Below, one piece after another: positions 43,859 through 52,472 of a stretch of DNA of 64,000 nucleotides. The first letter of the stretch is position 1. Every line of letters begins with the position of its first letter. The stretch comes from JANQIO01 sp965601975 (GTDB lineage Bacteria; Pseudomonadota; Gammaproteobacteria; Pseudomonadales; Halieaceae). The stretch is from assembly GCA_965601975.1 (NCBI GenBank), contig OZ271856.1, forward strand, positions 2,356,001-2,420,000, given 5' to 3'. The position numbers were made by a program, and so were the translations under genes. The notes beneath the pieces are model-generated. The model did no database searches and was not told the origin of the DNA. It was given only the letters and a program-made list of their open reading frames with translations.

Positions 43859-46206
43859 CAGTCTTCCACCGGCGGCGGTGCCAGCACCTCGCGCTGTCCA
43901 TTGCTGCCCATGTCGCTGACCACGCCTGCCGCCTCCATGGCTTCGATGAGCCGTGCCGCGCGGTTGTAGCCGATCCTCAGCTTGCGCTGCACCGAGGAAA
44001 TCGAAGCGCGCCGGCTCTTGGTGACGTAGTGAACGGCCTCATCGTAGAGGGCATCGCTCTCCTCGTCCTCCCCTTCACCGCCTTCGACTTTCTCGCCGGG
44101 CATGACGCCGGGGGCACTGCCCTCTTCCAACAGGCCGTCGATGTAGCTCGGGTCGCCGCGGCGTTTCCAGTCCGCGACCACCCGGTGCACCTCGTGGTCA
44201 TCCACAAAGGCGCCGTGTACGCGCACCGGGATGGCAGTGCCCGGCGGCAGGTAGAGCATGTCACCGTGCCCCAGCAGCTGCTCGGCGCCGCCCTGGTCGA
44301 GAATGGTGCGGGAGTCGACCTTCGAGGACACCTGGAAGGCGATGCGGGTGGGGACATTGGCCTTAATCAGGCCCGTGATCACGTCCACCGAGGGACGCTG
44401 TGTGGCCAGGATCAAATGAATGCCGGCAGCGCGGGCCTTTTGCGCGATACGTGCGATCAGCTGCTCGACCTTCTTGCCGACGATCATCATCATGTCGGCG
44501 AATTCATCGATCACCACGACAATGGAGGGCAGCGGCTCCAGGTGCGGCCGCTCCTGCTCCTCCTCGGTCAGTTCGAAGCTGGGCTCCGGCGCCCACATCG
44601 GGTCTTCGAGGGGCTCACCCGCCTTGATCGCCTCCTGCACCTTGCGGTTATAGCCCGCCAGGTTGCGCACGCCCAGGGACGCCATCAGCTTGTAGCGGCG
44701 CTCCATTTCACCGACGCACCAGCGCAGGCCATTGGCGGCATCTTTCATATCGGTGATCACCGGCGTCAGCAGGTGTGGAATGCCGTCATACACGGACAGC
44801 TCCAGCATCTTCGGGTCCACCAGGATCAGGCGCACGTCCGCCGGCGTGGATTTGTACAGCAGGCTCAGCAGCATGGCGTTGACGCCGACAGACTTGCCCG
44901 CGCCGGTGGTGCCCGCGACCAGCAGGTGCGGCATACGGGCAAGGTCCGCCACGACCGGCTGGCCGGAAATATCGTGCCCGAGGGCCAGGGCCAGATGGGA
45001 GCGGGTCTCTTCGAAAGCCTTCGACGCCAGCACGTCCCGCAGGTTGACGATTTCCCGATCTTCATTGGGAATCTCGATGCCGACCACGGACTTGCCGGCG
45101 ATGACTTCCACGACCCTCACGCTGATTACCGCGAGAGAGCGGGCCAGGTCCTTGGCAAGGTTGGAAATCCTGCTGACCTTCACACCGGGCGCAGGCTGGA
45201 TCTCGAAGCGCGTGATCACCGGCCCGGGATAGACCGCGACCACCTCGGCCGTGATGCCAAAATCGGACAGCTTCAGCTCCAGCAGCTTCGACAGGGCCTG
45301 CAGGGCCTCCTGTGAATAGCCGCGCTCGGGATCGTTTTCCCGTTCGTCCAGCAGTTCCAGGGGTGGCAACTCTCCAGTGACCGGCGCATCGAACAGGGGC
45401 TGCTGCTTTTCTTTCTCGATGCGCTCGCTCTTCTCGACTTTCTTCACCGGCGGCTTGATCTTGGGCGGTTTGCGCTTCTTCTCTTTTTCGACGTGCTCGG
45501 TGATGACCGCCTTGCGCTCCTGTTGCACCCGCTGCCGGGTGCGCCGCTCGCGCAGCTCTGCCCATCGGCGAGCCGTCGTGGTCTTCAGCCGGGCAAAACC
45601 GTTGAGGGTCCAGTAGCCGACGTCTTCCATCAGCTTGATCCAGCTGAGATCGGTGAATACGGTCATGCCAAACAGCAGCACCGCCAGCAATATCAGGCGG
45701 CTGCCGGTGACGCTGAAGGCCTCGGTAAAGGAACCGCCCACCGCCTGGCCGAGAATGCCGCCGAGGCCCTGGGGCAGGCTGGACCCGCCCAGGTCGTTCA
45801 TGGCCAGCAGCGCGGTGCCGGAAATCATGACCAGTACCAGGCCCAGGGCGCGGATCGCAAAGGTGACCCAGTCGAAGCCGAGTTCCTCGTGGCGATGCTG
45901 GAACAGCACCCAGGCCCTCCCCGCCATCATCAGCGGGAACAGGAAGGCCGCGTAGCCCACCAGGGAGAAGAACACGTCCGACAGCCACGCGCCGAAGGGC
46001 CCCATGATGTTGGTGACAAACTCGCTGCTGCCGGTGGCAGACCAGCCGGGATCATCGGGCGTATAGCTAAAGAGGGCCAGCAGCAGATACATGCAGGCTG
46101 CGGTGACGCCGATAAAGGCGCCTTCCCGCAAGCGCGGCCCCAGGAAGCGCCGGGCGGTGCTGTTGGCGCTGCGATTGGCGGAGGCTGTGGCGGTACTGTT
46201 GGCCAA
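43858..46206 (-). CDS. ftsK: DNA translocase FtsK
   Basis: FtsK anchors at the septum and pumps chromosomal DNA for dimer resolution at dif. The 782-residue product has an N-terminal domain with four or five helices (about 28-200), a fairly short basic linker (about 210-270), and a RecA-like motor. Walker A is GTTGAGKSVGVNAM, Walker B is IVVVIDEFADMM, and RPSVDVITGLIKANVPTR follows. A C-terminal gamma winged helix recognises KOPS (SSVQRKLRIGYNRAARLIEAME). The compact linker makes it shorter than the enterobacterial protein. It heads the reverse-strand core operon and has a strong promoter upstream. Confidence 0.98.
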   Translation of the reverse strand: MANSTATASANRSANSTARRFLGPRLREGAFIGVTAACMYLLLALFSYTPDDPGWSATGSSEFVTNIMGPFGAWLSDVFFSLVGYAAFLFPLMMAGRAWVLFQHRHEELGFDWVTFAIRALGLVLVMISGTALLAMNDLGGSSLPQGLGGILGQAVGGSFTEAFSVTGSRLILLAVLLFGMTVFTDLSWIKLMEDVGYWTLNGFARLKTTTARRWAELRERRTRQRVQQERKAVITEHVEKEKKRKPPKIKPPVKKVEKSERIEKEKQQPLFDAPVTGELPPLELLDERENDPERGYSQEALQALSKLLELKLSDFGITAEVVAVYPGPVITRFEIQPAPGVKVSRISNLAKDLARSLAVISVRVVEVIAGKSVVGIEIPNEDREIVNLRDVLASKAFEETRSHLALALGHDISGQPVVADLARMPHLLVAGTTGAGKSVGVNAMLLSLLYKSTPADVRLILVDPKMLELSVYDGIPHLLTPVITDMKDAANGLRWCVGEMERRYKLMASLGVRNLAGYNRKVQEAIKAGEPLEDPMWAPEPSFELTEEEQERPHLEPLPSIVVVIDEFADMMMIVGKKVEQLIARIAQKARAAGIHLILATQRPSVDVITGLIKANVPTRIAFQVSSKVDSRTILDQGGAEQLLGHGDMLYLPPGTAIPVRVHGAFVDDHEVHRVVADWKRRGDPSYIDGLLEEGSAPGVMPGEKVEGGEGEDEESDALYDEAVHYVTKSRRASISSVQRKLRIGYNRAARLIEAMEAAGVVSDMGSNGQREVLAPPPVED

Positions 46207-46313
46207 AACGTAAACCCTGGATTTATGATCTGTCTTCGCGACATGGGCTCGCCAATGTCTGGCCGGTTCCGACCGGTGGCAGCGAGCACGCCAAGGCGCT
46301 TATTCAGGCGATA

Positions 46314-46342
46314 ATTATGCTTATATTTATTATTTATTTCAA
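46314..46342 (-). promoter_or_regulatory. Predicted sigma-70 promoter for ftsK operon
   Basis: On the reverse strand TTGAAA (46342-46337) and CATAAT (46319-46314) are separated by exactly 17 bases, giving a near-consensus promoter about 100 bases before the ftsK start. It lies in an AT-rich divergent region (46207-46424) shared with trxB. No equally clear promoter is seen for trxB. Confidence 0.6.
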
Positions 46343-46424
46343 AAGCTTAGCGCACTTTTATGCTTTAGTTTATTATATGTCGCTTTCACTTGTATACAGA
46401 CTTTACCATTGACAGGACCACACA

Positions 46425-47375
46425 ATGAGCGACGTACAGCACCATCGACTGATAATCCTGGGCTCGGGCCCCGCCGGCTACACAGCCGCGATCTATGCCG
46501 CCCGCGCCAACCTGAGCCCGGTGGTGATCACCGGTATCCAGCAGGGCGGTCAGCTCACCACCACCACTGACGTGGACAACTGGCCCGGTGACGTCGAGGG
46601 CCTGCAGGGCCCGGACCTGATGCAGCGCATGCTGCATCACGCGGAGCGCTTCGATACCCAGGTTATCTTCGACCATATCGAGCAGGCGGACCTCTCTGAG
46701 CGCCCCTTCCGACTCAAGGGCACCAACGAGTACACCTGCGACGCGCTGATCATCGCAACCGGCGCCTCCGCCCAGTACCTTGGCCTGGACTCCGAGGAGA
46801 GCTTCATGGGCAAGGGTGTCAGCGCCTGCGCCACCTGTGACGGGTTCTTTTACCGCGGCCAGAAAGTCGCTGTTATCGGCGGCGGCAACACTGCCGTGGA
46901 GGAAGCGCTGTACCTGTCCAATATCGCCGAGGAAGTCACCCTCGTACACCGCCGGGACGCCCTGCGGGCGGACAAATACCTGCAGGGGAAGCTGTTCGAG
47001 CGGGAAGAATCCGGTAACGTCAACATTATGTGGAACCATACGCTCGACGAAATCACCGGTGACCAGAGCGGCGTGACGGGCATGCGGCTAAAATCTACTC
47101 TCGACGAGTCAATGAGCGAGGTCGATGTGGCCGGCGTCTTCATCGCGATCGGGCACAAGCCCAATACCGATATCTTCGCCGGGCAGCTGGACATGAAGGA
47201 CGGCTATATCCAGATTCACAGCGGCACCGAGGGTGACGCCACCGCCACCAGCGTCGCCGGCGTATTCGCGGCGGGCGACGTGGGCGACCACATCTATCGG
47301 CAGGCAGTGACCTCCGCGGGATTCGGCTGCATGGCGGCCCTGGACGCCGAACGCTACCTGGACGACCTCCAGTAA
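46425..47375 (+). CDS. trxB: Thioredoxin reductase
   Basis: This 316-residue flavoprotein reduces thioredoxin with NADPH. Motifs are IILGSGPAGYTAAIYAAR (FAD), the redox pair Cys135/Cys138 in SACATCDGFF, VIGGGNTAVEEALYLS (NADPH) and VFAAGDVGDHIYRQAVTSAG (second FAD motif). Length and spacing match the low-molecular-weight bacterial enzyme. It starts the forward trxB-aat-bpt-infA run, with 17 bases to aat. Confidence 0.98.
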   Translation: MSDVQHHRLIILGSGPAGYTAAIYAARANLSPVVITGIQQGGQLTTTTDVDNWPGDVEGLQGPDLMQRMLHHAERFDTQVIFDHIEQADLSERPFRLKGTNEYTCDALIIATGASAQYLGLDSEESFMGKGVSACATCDGFFYRGQKVAVIGGGNTAVEEALYLSNIAEEVTLVHRRDALRADKYLQGKLFEREESGNVNIMWNHTLDEITGDQSGVTGMRLKSTLDESMSEVDVAGVFIAIGHKPNTDIFAGQLDMKDGYIQIHSGTEGDATATSVAGVFAAGDVGDHIYRQAVTSAGFGCMAALDAERYLDDLQ

Positions 47376-47392
47376 GCACCCGGGACGGCGCG

Positions 47393-48109
47393 ATGGTTAC
47401 GATCGAGCGAATCGAGCACAACAGCCTGGAGTTTCCGGATACCCAGCAGGCGCTGGCCTATCCCAACGGGCTGCTGGCCGTGGGCGGCGATCTCTCCACC
47501 GAGCGGCTGCTGCGGGCCTACCAGCGGGGCATCTTCCCCTGGTACGAGGACCCGCAGCCCATCCTGTGGTGGAGCCCCGACCCCCGCTCCGTTCTCTTCC
47601 CCGACGAGATTTGCATCTCGCGCAGCCTGGCCAAGACCCTGCGGAAGAACCGCTTTCGCATTACCACGGACCGGGTCTTCCACCGCGTGCTCTCCGGCTG
47701 CGCCGCCCCGCGGGCGCGGGAGCGCGGCACCTGGATCACCAACAACATGGCCAGGGCCTATATGGAGCTGCACCGCATCGGCTATGCCCACTCGATCGAG
47801 GTCTGGGACGAACAGCAGCAGCTCCAGGGCGGCCTCTACGGCGTTGCCCTCGGCCGCGTATTCTTCGGGGAATCGATGTTCAGCCGGATGAATAACGCCT
47901 CGAAAGTGGCGCTGGTGGCATTGACGAAGATCATCCGCGACTATGGCCTGGAAATCATCGACTGCCAGGTGGAGAGCGATCATTTGAACTCTATGGGCGC
48001 CAGAAATATCCCGAGACTGGACTTTGAGAACTACCTTGCCCACACTGGAGGGCCACACTACCCCATGGGTAAATGGGCCCTGGAGATGACCGCGGGAGAG
48101 CTGGCGTGA
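47393..48109 (+). CDS. aat: Leucyl/phenylalanyl-tRNA--protein transferase
   Basis: Aat adds Leu or Phe from aminoacyl-tRNA to N-terminal Arg or Lys, creating degrons read by ClpS. The 238-residue product shows FPDTQQALAYPNGLLAVGGDL, GIFPWYEDPQPILWWSPDPR, HSIEVWD, GRVFFGESMFSRM and ECQ-like IIDCQVESDHLNSMGAR. Its TGA overlaps the bpt GTG, indicating coupling of two N-degron enzymes. Confidence 0.97.
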   Translation: MVTIERIEHNSLEFPDTQQALAYPNGLLAVGGDLSTERLLRAYQRGIFPWYEDPQPILWWSPDPRSVLFPDEICISRSLAKTLRKNRFRITTDRVFHRVLSGCAAPRARERGTWITNNMARAYMELHRIGYAHSIEVWDEQQQLQGGLYGVALGRVFFGESMFSRMNNASKVALVALTKIIRDYGLEIIDCQVESDHLNSMGARNIPRLDFENYLAHTGGPHYPMGKWALEMTAGELA

Positions 48110-48816
48110 CCTCGTCGCTGCGAGACCTGAAGGTCTATACGACCTACCCCCACAGCTGTAGCTACCTGCCCGAGCAGGAAGCCACCACCCTGTTTGTAGA
48201 CCCGCGTACCCCCATGTCCGGCACCCTCTACAGCCAACTGTCGCTGCTGGGATTCCGCCGCTCCGGCTCACACCTGTATCGCCCCAACTGCGGAAGCTGC
48301 TCCGCCTGCATTCCGGCGCGGGTGCCGGTGAAGCGCTTCGAGGCCAAGCGCACCCAGCGCCGCACCTTCAAACGCAATGCGGACCTGAGCGTGGTGGAAC
48401 TCGAAGACATCAACAGCGACGAAATCTTCAGCCTTTACCGGCGCTACATCGAAGCGCGCCATCACGACGGCGATATGTACCCGCCCTCAAGGGACCAATA
48501 CCAGTCGTTCCTGAGCTCCGAATGGGGTGTCACCCGCTTTTACGGCTTCATGCTGGACGGTGAACTGGTGGGCGTGGCGGTGGCCGACCAGCTCGACGAC
48601 GGCCTCTCCGCCATCTACACCTTCTACGACCCGGAGCTGCAGGAACGCAGCCTGGGCACCTTTGCCGTACTCTGGCAGATCGAATGCACAAAGGAGCTGG
48701 GCCTCGATTACCTGTACCTCGGCTACTGGATCAAGGAGTGCCAGAAGATGGCCTACAAGATCCAGTACCGTCCCCTCGAGCTCTATATCAACGGCAGCTG
48801 GGTCGAGCTGCTCTAG
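48106..48816 (+). CDS. bpt: Aspartate/glutamate leucyltransferase Bpt
   Basis: Bpt transfers Leu to proteins with N-terminal Asp or Glu. The start is GTG 48106, overlapping the aat stop as GTGA, and gives 236 residues. The longer frame from 48073 is inside aat. Family marks are TYPHSCSYLPEQEATTLFVDP, YRPNCGSCSACIPARVPV with clustered Cys, AVYTFYDPEL-like AIYTFYDPELQERSLGTF, and YLGYWIKECQKMAYK. Length is normal. Confidence 0.95.
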   Translation: MTSSLRDLKVYTTYPHSCSYLPEQEATTLFVDPRTPMSGTLYSQLSLLGFRRSGSHLYRPNCGSCSACIPARVPVKRFEAKRTQRRTFKRNADLSVVELEDINSDEIFSLYRRYIEARHHDGDMYPPSRDQYQSFLSSEWGVTRFYGFMLDGELVGVAVADQLDDGLSAIYTFYDPELQERSLGTFAVLWQIECTKELGLDYLYLGYWIKECQKMAYKIQYRPLELYINGSWVELL

Positions 48817-48903
48817 ACCGCTTATCGTACTTTTCACCTAGCACTGGGACTGGATTTCAGGCACAATTCGCGCCAGTTTTTTCCACCCGAGGCAAGCCGC
48901 CGA

Positions 48904-49122
48904 ATGGCGAAAGAAGACCAGATTGAAATGGACGGGGAAGTCATCGACACCCTTCCCAACACGACTTTCCGCGTACAGCTGGAGAACGGCCACATCGTGA
49001 CCGCCCATATCTCCGGGAAGATGCGCAAGAACTACATCCGTATCCTCACCGGCGACAAGGTCAAGGTCGAGCTAACGCCCTACGACCTCACCAAGGGCCG
49101 CATCACGTACCGGGCGCGCTAG
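48904..49122 (+). CDS. infA: Translation initiation factor IF-1
   Basis: IF-1 binds the ribosomal A site during initiation. The 72-residue product has the standard OB-fold sequence: AKEDQIEMDGEVIDTLPNTT, FRVQLENGHIVTAHISGKMR and VKVELTPYDLTKGRITYR. Length equals the usual form. The gene follows bpt after 87 bases with GAGG-like bases upstream, and is followed by a 475-base region with two structured repeats. Confidence 0.98.
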   Translation: MAKEDQIEMDGEVIDTLPNTTFRVQLENGHIVTAHISGKMRKNYIRILTGDKVKVELTPYDLTKGRITYRAR

Positions 49123-49226
49123 ACGCCTGACGGATTAGACGCCTCAGCCTTCCCCTGGGGCGCTACAAAACCCTCAAATCCAAGAAGAATCGTGGCCCTG
49201 CGACTCTAGGTCCGTGCCAGCAAGAC

Positions 49227-49346
49227 GTGCGCGCGGCACCCGGGGTGTTTCCGGGACGCGCTAAAAGCATGCCGTCCATGGCTCGCTCGACTGCGGCCAT
49301 CCATGGCCGCAGACGGTCCCTGAAACACCCCGGGCACCACGCACAC
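49227..49346 (-). repeat. Structured palindromic element, copy 1
   Basis: A 31-bp base stem (49227-49257 with 49316-49346, five non-Watson-Crick positions) encloses a core at 49255-49289. An apex hairpin follows, CTGCGGCCAT/ATGGCCGCAG at 49291-49300/49303-49312. The 35-base core is an exact reverse complement of 49466-49500 in copy 2. Four of the five irregular pairs would be G-U wobbles in RNA read from the reverse strand, so that strand is assigned. It may be a non-coding RNA, a terminator-like 3' structure or a miniature mobile element. Confidence 0.75.
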
Positions 49347-49409
49347 TCTGCAAGTAGCACAACCAAGAAATCACTTCGGCCTAATTGTCCTGAATTTTGC
49401 ACTTTTTGA

Positions 49410-49528
49410 GGGCGTGAGCTGGGTGCGCGTCTCCCCGGACCGTCGACGGCCAGGACGGCCGTCGCCGAGCGAGCCATGGACGGCATGCTTTTAGCGCGTC
49501 CGGGGAGACGTGCACCCAGTTCGCGCCC
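49410..49528 (+). repeat. Structured palindromic element, copy 2 (inverted relative to copy 1)
   Basis: A 31-bp base stem (49410-49440 with 49498-49528) has only three irregular pairs, all of them G-U in forward-strand RNA. It encloses an apex hairpin CGACGGCC/GGCCGTCG at 49444-49451/49457-49464 and then the 35-base core at 49466-49500. Stem sequences differ from copy 1 while the shape is kept. The core contains CCATGG and GCATGC and can itself fold into a small hairpin. Confidence 0.75.
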
Positions 49529-49555
49529 GCACTACGGAGCACTATTTTCAGACAC

Positions 49556-49580
49556 AAAAAAGGCGCCACGAAGGCGCCTT
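49556..49580 (-). terminator. Rho-independent terminator of clpA
   Basis: AAGGCGCC at 49560-49567 pairs with GGCGCCTT at 49573-49580 around a 5-base loop. Read on the reverse strand, the stem ends in a run of six T residues. It lies about 18 bases after the clpA stop. Confidence 0.85.
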
Positions 49581-49597
49581 CTCAGATTGGGAGAGGA

Positions 49598-51880
49598 TCA
49601 AGCCTCCGCGGGTTCCTTCTCTTCGATTTCCGCTTCGACCACTAGGCTATCGGTGGCCTCGTCATAGCTGACGTGGGCCGTGCCGCCGTTGGATGAGAGT
49701 TCGCCGAAGAGGACCATCTCGGCCAATGGCTTCTTGATGTTCTCCTGGATGACGCGGGCCATCGGGCGCGCACCCATGGTGACATCGTAGCCGCGCTCGA
49801 CCAGCCACTGGCGGGCGCGCTCGTCGACGTCCAGCATGACCTTTTTCTCGTCGAGCTGGCTTTGCAGTTCCGTGAGGAACTTGTCCACCACCGTGAGAAT
49901 CACCTCGGTGTCCAGCGGCTCGAACTGGATGATGCTGTCCAGGCGGTTGCGGAACTCCGGCGTGAACATGCGGTTGATCGCCTCCATACCGTCGGTGGAG
50001 TGATCCTGCTCGACAAAGCCGATGCTGCGGCGGCTGATGTTCTCGGCGCCGGCATTGGTGGTCATGACCAGGATGACGTTGCGGAAGTCCGCCCGGCGGC
50101 CGTTGTTGTCCGTCAGGGAGCCGTGATCCATGACCTGCAGCAGCAGGTTGAAGACCTCGGGGTGAGCCTTCTCGATTTCGTCCAGCAGTACCACCGAGTG
50201 CGGGTTCTTGGTGACGGCGTCGGTCAGCAGCCCGCCCTGGTCAAAGCCCACGTAGCCCGGGGGTGCGCCGATCAGGCGCGACACGGTGTGGCGCTCCATG
50301 TACTCGGACATATCGAAGCGCACCAGTTCCAGGCCCAGTACCCGGGCCAGCTGGCGGGTGACCTCGGTCTTGCCGACACCGGTGGGGCCGGCAAACAGGA
50401 AGGAGCCGATCGGCTTCTCGGCGGGCTTGAGGCCGGCCCGGGCGAGTTTGATGGCCGTTCCCAGGCTGCTGATGGCCTTGTCCTGGCCAAAGACCACCAT
50501 CTGCAGGTTGCTCTCCAGCTTCTGCAGGGCCTCCTTGTCCGAGGCGCTCACGGACTTTGGCGGAATCCGCGCGATCTTGGCGATCACCGCTTCCACATCG
50601 TGAACGCCGATCACTTTCTTACGCTTGGACACCGGCTGCAGCTGCTGGAACGCGCCCGCCTCGTCGATCACGTCGATAGCCTTGTCGGGGAGGAAGCGGT
50701 CGGTGATGTAACGCTCTGACAGCTCGGCCGCGGCCTTCAGCGCCTTGTTGGTGTAGCGCAAGCCGTGGTGCTCCTCGAAGCGGCTCTTGAGTCCCTTGAG
50801 GATATGGAAGGTGTCCTCGGCAGAGGGCTCCAGCACATCGATCTTCTGGAAGCGGCGGCTCAGGGCGCGGTCCTTGTCGAAGATACCGCGGTACTCCTGG
50901 AAAGTGGTGGAGCCGATACAGCGCAATTTACCTGACGCCAGCATGGGCTTGAGCAGGTTGGACGCGTCCATCACACCACCGGAAGCCGCGCCGGCGCCGA
51001 TAATGGTGTGGATTTCGTCGATAAACAGGATAGCACCCTCGCGCTTCTTCAGCTCTGCCAGCAGCGTCTTCAGGCGCTTCTCGAAGTCGCCGCGGTACTT
51101 GGTGCCCGCCAGCAGCGAGCCCATGTCCAGCGCGTACACCACGCTGTTCTTGAGTACATCGGGGACGTCGCCGTCCACGATCAGCTTGGCGAGGCCCTCG
51201 GCGATGGCGGTCTTGCCCACGCCTGACTCGCCGACCAGCAGGGGGTTGTTCTTGCGGCGACGGGACAGGATCTGGGAGACACGCTCGACTTCCTGCATGC
51301 GACCGATCAGGGGGTCGATCCTGCCTTCCAGTGCTTCCTCGTTGAGATTGGTGGCGAAGCTGTCGAGGGGATTCCCCTCGCCTTCTTCCGCGGCGGCATC
51401 CTCGTCGCTCACCCGGCCCGGGTCGGCGCTGTCCTCGTCGCCGGAGACCTTGCTGATGCCGTGCGTGATGTAGTTGACCACGTCCAGGCGGGCGATGTTC
51501 TGCATTTTCAGGAAGTACACCGCCTGGCTCTCCTGCTCGCTGAATATGGCGACCAGGACATTGGCGCCCGTAACCTCGGCCTTGCCGGAGGACTGGACGT
51601 GAAAGGCCGCGCGCTGGATCACGCGCTGGAAGCCCAGCGTCGGCTGGGTGTCGCGATCGCCCTCGCCCTCGGGGATCAGGGGCGTGGTGGCGTCGACGAA
51701 CTCGGTCAGCTCTCCGCGCAGGCTGGCGAGATCGCCGCCACAGGCCTTGAGGACCCTGGCAGCATCGGTGTTGTCCAGCAGGGCCAGCAGCAGGTGCTCG
51801 ACGGTCATGTATTCATGCCGTTTGGACTGGGCGCCCCTGAATGCCTCATTGAGAGTGGCTTCGAGCTCTTTGTTCAACAT
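49598..51880 (-). CDS. clpA: ATP-dependent Clp protease ATP-binding subunit ClpA
   Basis: ClpA unfolds substrates for ClpP and takes N-degron proteins from ClpS. The 760-residue product has the N-terminal repeat domain that binds ClpS (MLNKELEATLNEAFRGAQ) and D1 with Walker A GESGVGKTAIAEGLAK and LFIDEIHTIIGAG. D2 has GPTGVGKTEVTRQLAR and VVLLDEIEKAHPEVFN, and the C-terminal domain has ERGYDVTMGARPMARVIQ. It follows clpS on the reverse strand after about 95 bases containing a hairpin. The C-terminal tail is acidic. Confidence 0.98.
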   Translation of the reverse strand: MLNKELEATLNEAFRGAQSKRHEYMTVEHLLLALLDNTDAARVLKACGGDLASLRGELTEFVDATTPLIPEGEGDRDTQPTLGFQRVIQRAAFHVQSSGKAEVTGANVLVAIFSEQESQAVYFLKMQNIARLDVVNYITHGISKVSGDEDSADPGRVSDEDAAAEEGEGNPLDSFATNLNEEALEGRIDPLIGRMQEVERVSQILSRRRKNNPLLVGESGVGKTAIAEGLAKLIVDGDVPDVLKNSVVYALDMGSLLAGTKYRGDFEKRLKTLLAELKKREGAILFIDEIHTIIGAGAASGGVMDASNLLKPMLASGKLRCIGSTTFQEYRGIFDKDRALSRRFQKIDVLEPSAEDTFHILKGLKSRFEEHHGLRYTNKALKAAAELSERYITDRFLPDKAIDVIDEAGAFQQLQPVSKRKKVIGVHDVEAVIAKIARIPPKSVSASDKEALQKLESNLQMVVFGQDKAISSLGTAIKLARAGLKPAEKPIGSFLFAGPTGVGKTEVTRQLARVLGLELVRFDMSEYMERHTVSRLIGAPPGYVGFDQGGLLTDAVTKNPHSVVLLDEIEKAHPEVFNLLLQVMDHGSLTDNNGRRADFRNVILVMTTNAGAENISRRSIGFVEQDHSTDGMEAINRMFTPEFRNRLDSIIQFEPLDTEVILTVVDKFLTELQSQLDEKKVMLDVDERARQWLVERGYDVTMGARPMARVIQENIKKPLAEMVLFGELSSNGGTAHVSYDEATDSLVVEAEIEEKEPAEA

Positions 51881-51946
51881 AAATCGGTAACTCCACTGGG
51901 CCCCGGGGGCCCTGTCTGCACGCCCACCGGCGCGACTTGTAACTCA

Positions 51947-51962
51947 GCCGCCTTCCGGCGGC
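51947..51962 (-). other. Intercistronic hairpin between clpS and clpA
   Basis: GCCGCC at 51947-51952 pairs with GGCGGC at 51957-51962 around a 4-base loop. It lies just after the clpS stop and has no T-run. It may adjust read-through or stabilise processed ends in the clpS-clpA message. Confidence 0.5.
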
Positions 51963-51975
51963 GGGACCGACAGCC

Positions 51976-52338
51976 TCAGCCCTCGGATGCCTCTACCTCA
52001 CACAGTAGAGGATGTTGGTGCTCACGGGAATACTGGTTTACCTGGTTCATCTTGGTTTCCGCGATATCGCGGGTATAGATGCCGCAGACGCCCTTGCCCT
52101 GGGTGTGCACGGTCAACATGATCTGCGTGGCCTGCTCCCGGTTCATGCGGAAGAAAATCTCGAGCACCTCAACCACGAATTCCATCGGTGTGTAGTCATC
52201 GTTGAGCAGGATGACCTTGTACAGCGGCGGCTTCTTGAGTGCCGGCTTGGCTTCCTGCAGTGCGATATCGCCGTCGAGGTGGTCCTCCCCACCCTTTTCG
52301 TCGTCACCGCAGCGCACGATGTCTGAAAATTCACGCAT
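51976..52338 (-). CDS. clpS: ClpS adaptor protein
   Basis: ClpS delivers N-degron substrates to ClpA. From ATG 52338 the product has 120 residues; the longer frame from GTG 52383 adds 15 unlikely residues. Family marks are KPPLYKVILLNDDYTPMEFVV (binding-pocket strand with the Asn-Asp-Asp), ILTVHTQGKG-like IMLTVHTQGKGVCGIYTRDIAETK and NQYSREHQHPLLCEVE. The flexible acidic N-terminus is as expected. It lies directly upstream of clpA. Confidence 0.97.
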   Translation of the reverse strand: MREFSDIVRCGDDEKGGEDHLDGDIALQEAKPALKKPPLYKVILLNDDYTPMEFVVEVLEIFFRMNREQATQIMLTVHTQGKGVCGIYTRDIAETKMNQVNQYSREHQHPLLCEVEASEG

Positions 52339-52445
52339 GAAACGATTATACCGAAATCCGGATAACTGATTGTGACAGGCCACAGTGCCTTCGACTACCT
52401 GGTGTATACGCAGGTTCCCTCCAAATAGGTGGGGACAAGTGGGGC

Positions 52446-52472
52446 AAAAAAAAGGGCCGGCAGTGCCGACCC
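52446..52472 (-). terminator. Rho-independent terminator of icd
   Basis: Around 52454-52472, GGGCCGGCA and TGCCGACCC form a 9-bp stem with one wobble. On the reverse strand the stem is followed by eight T residues. It lies about 100 bases after the icd stop. The rest of the 230-base gap to clpS shows nothing else, and no cspD gene is present. Confidence 0.75.

Larger units (their letters stand above)
49123..49597. other. Intergenic region between convergent infA and clpA
   Basis: These 475 bases hold no credible gene. They contain two large inverted structured elements (49227-49346 and 49410-49528) and the clpA terminator. No tRNA-Ser gene is seen, although one occupies this neighbourhood in Escherichia coli. 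The 63-base spacer between the elements shows nothing I recognise. Confidence 0.8.

Noticed and set aside
44029..45315. Forward open frame of 428 codons inside ftsK
   Set aside because: It is the antisense shadow of ftsK with no motif or ribosome site of its own.
49227..49528. Integron attC sites or insertion-sequence ends
   Set aside because: There is no integrase or transposase, no core-site sequence of attC type, and the constant part is the inner core rather than the ends.
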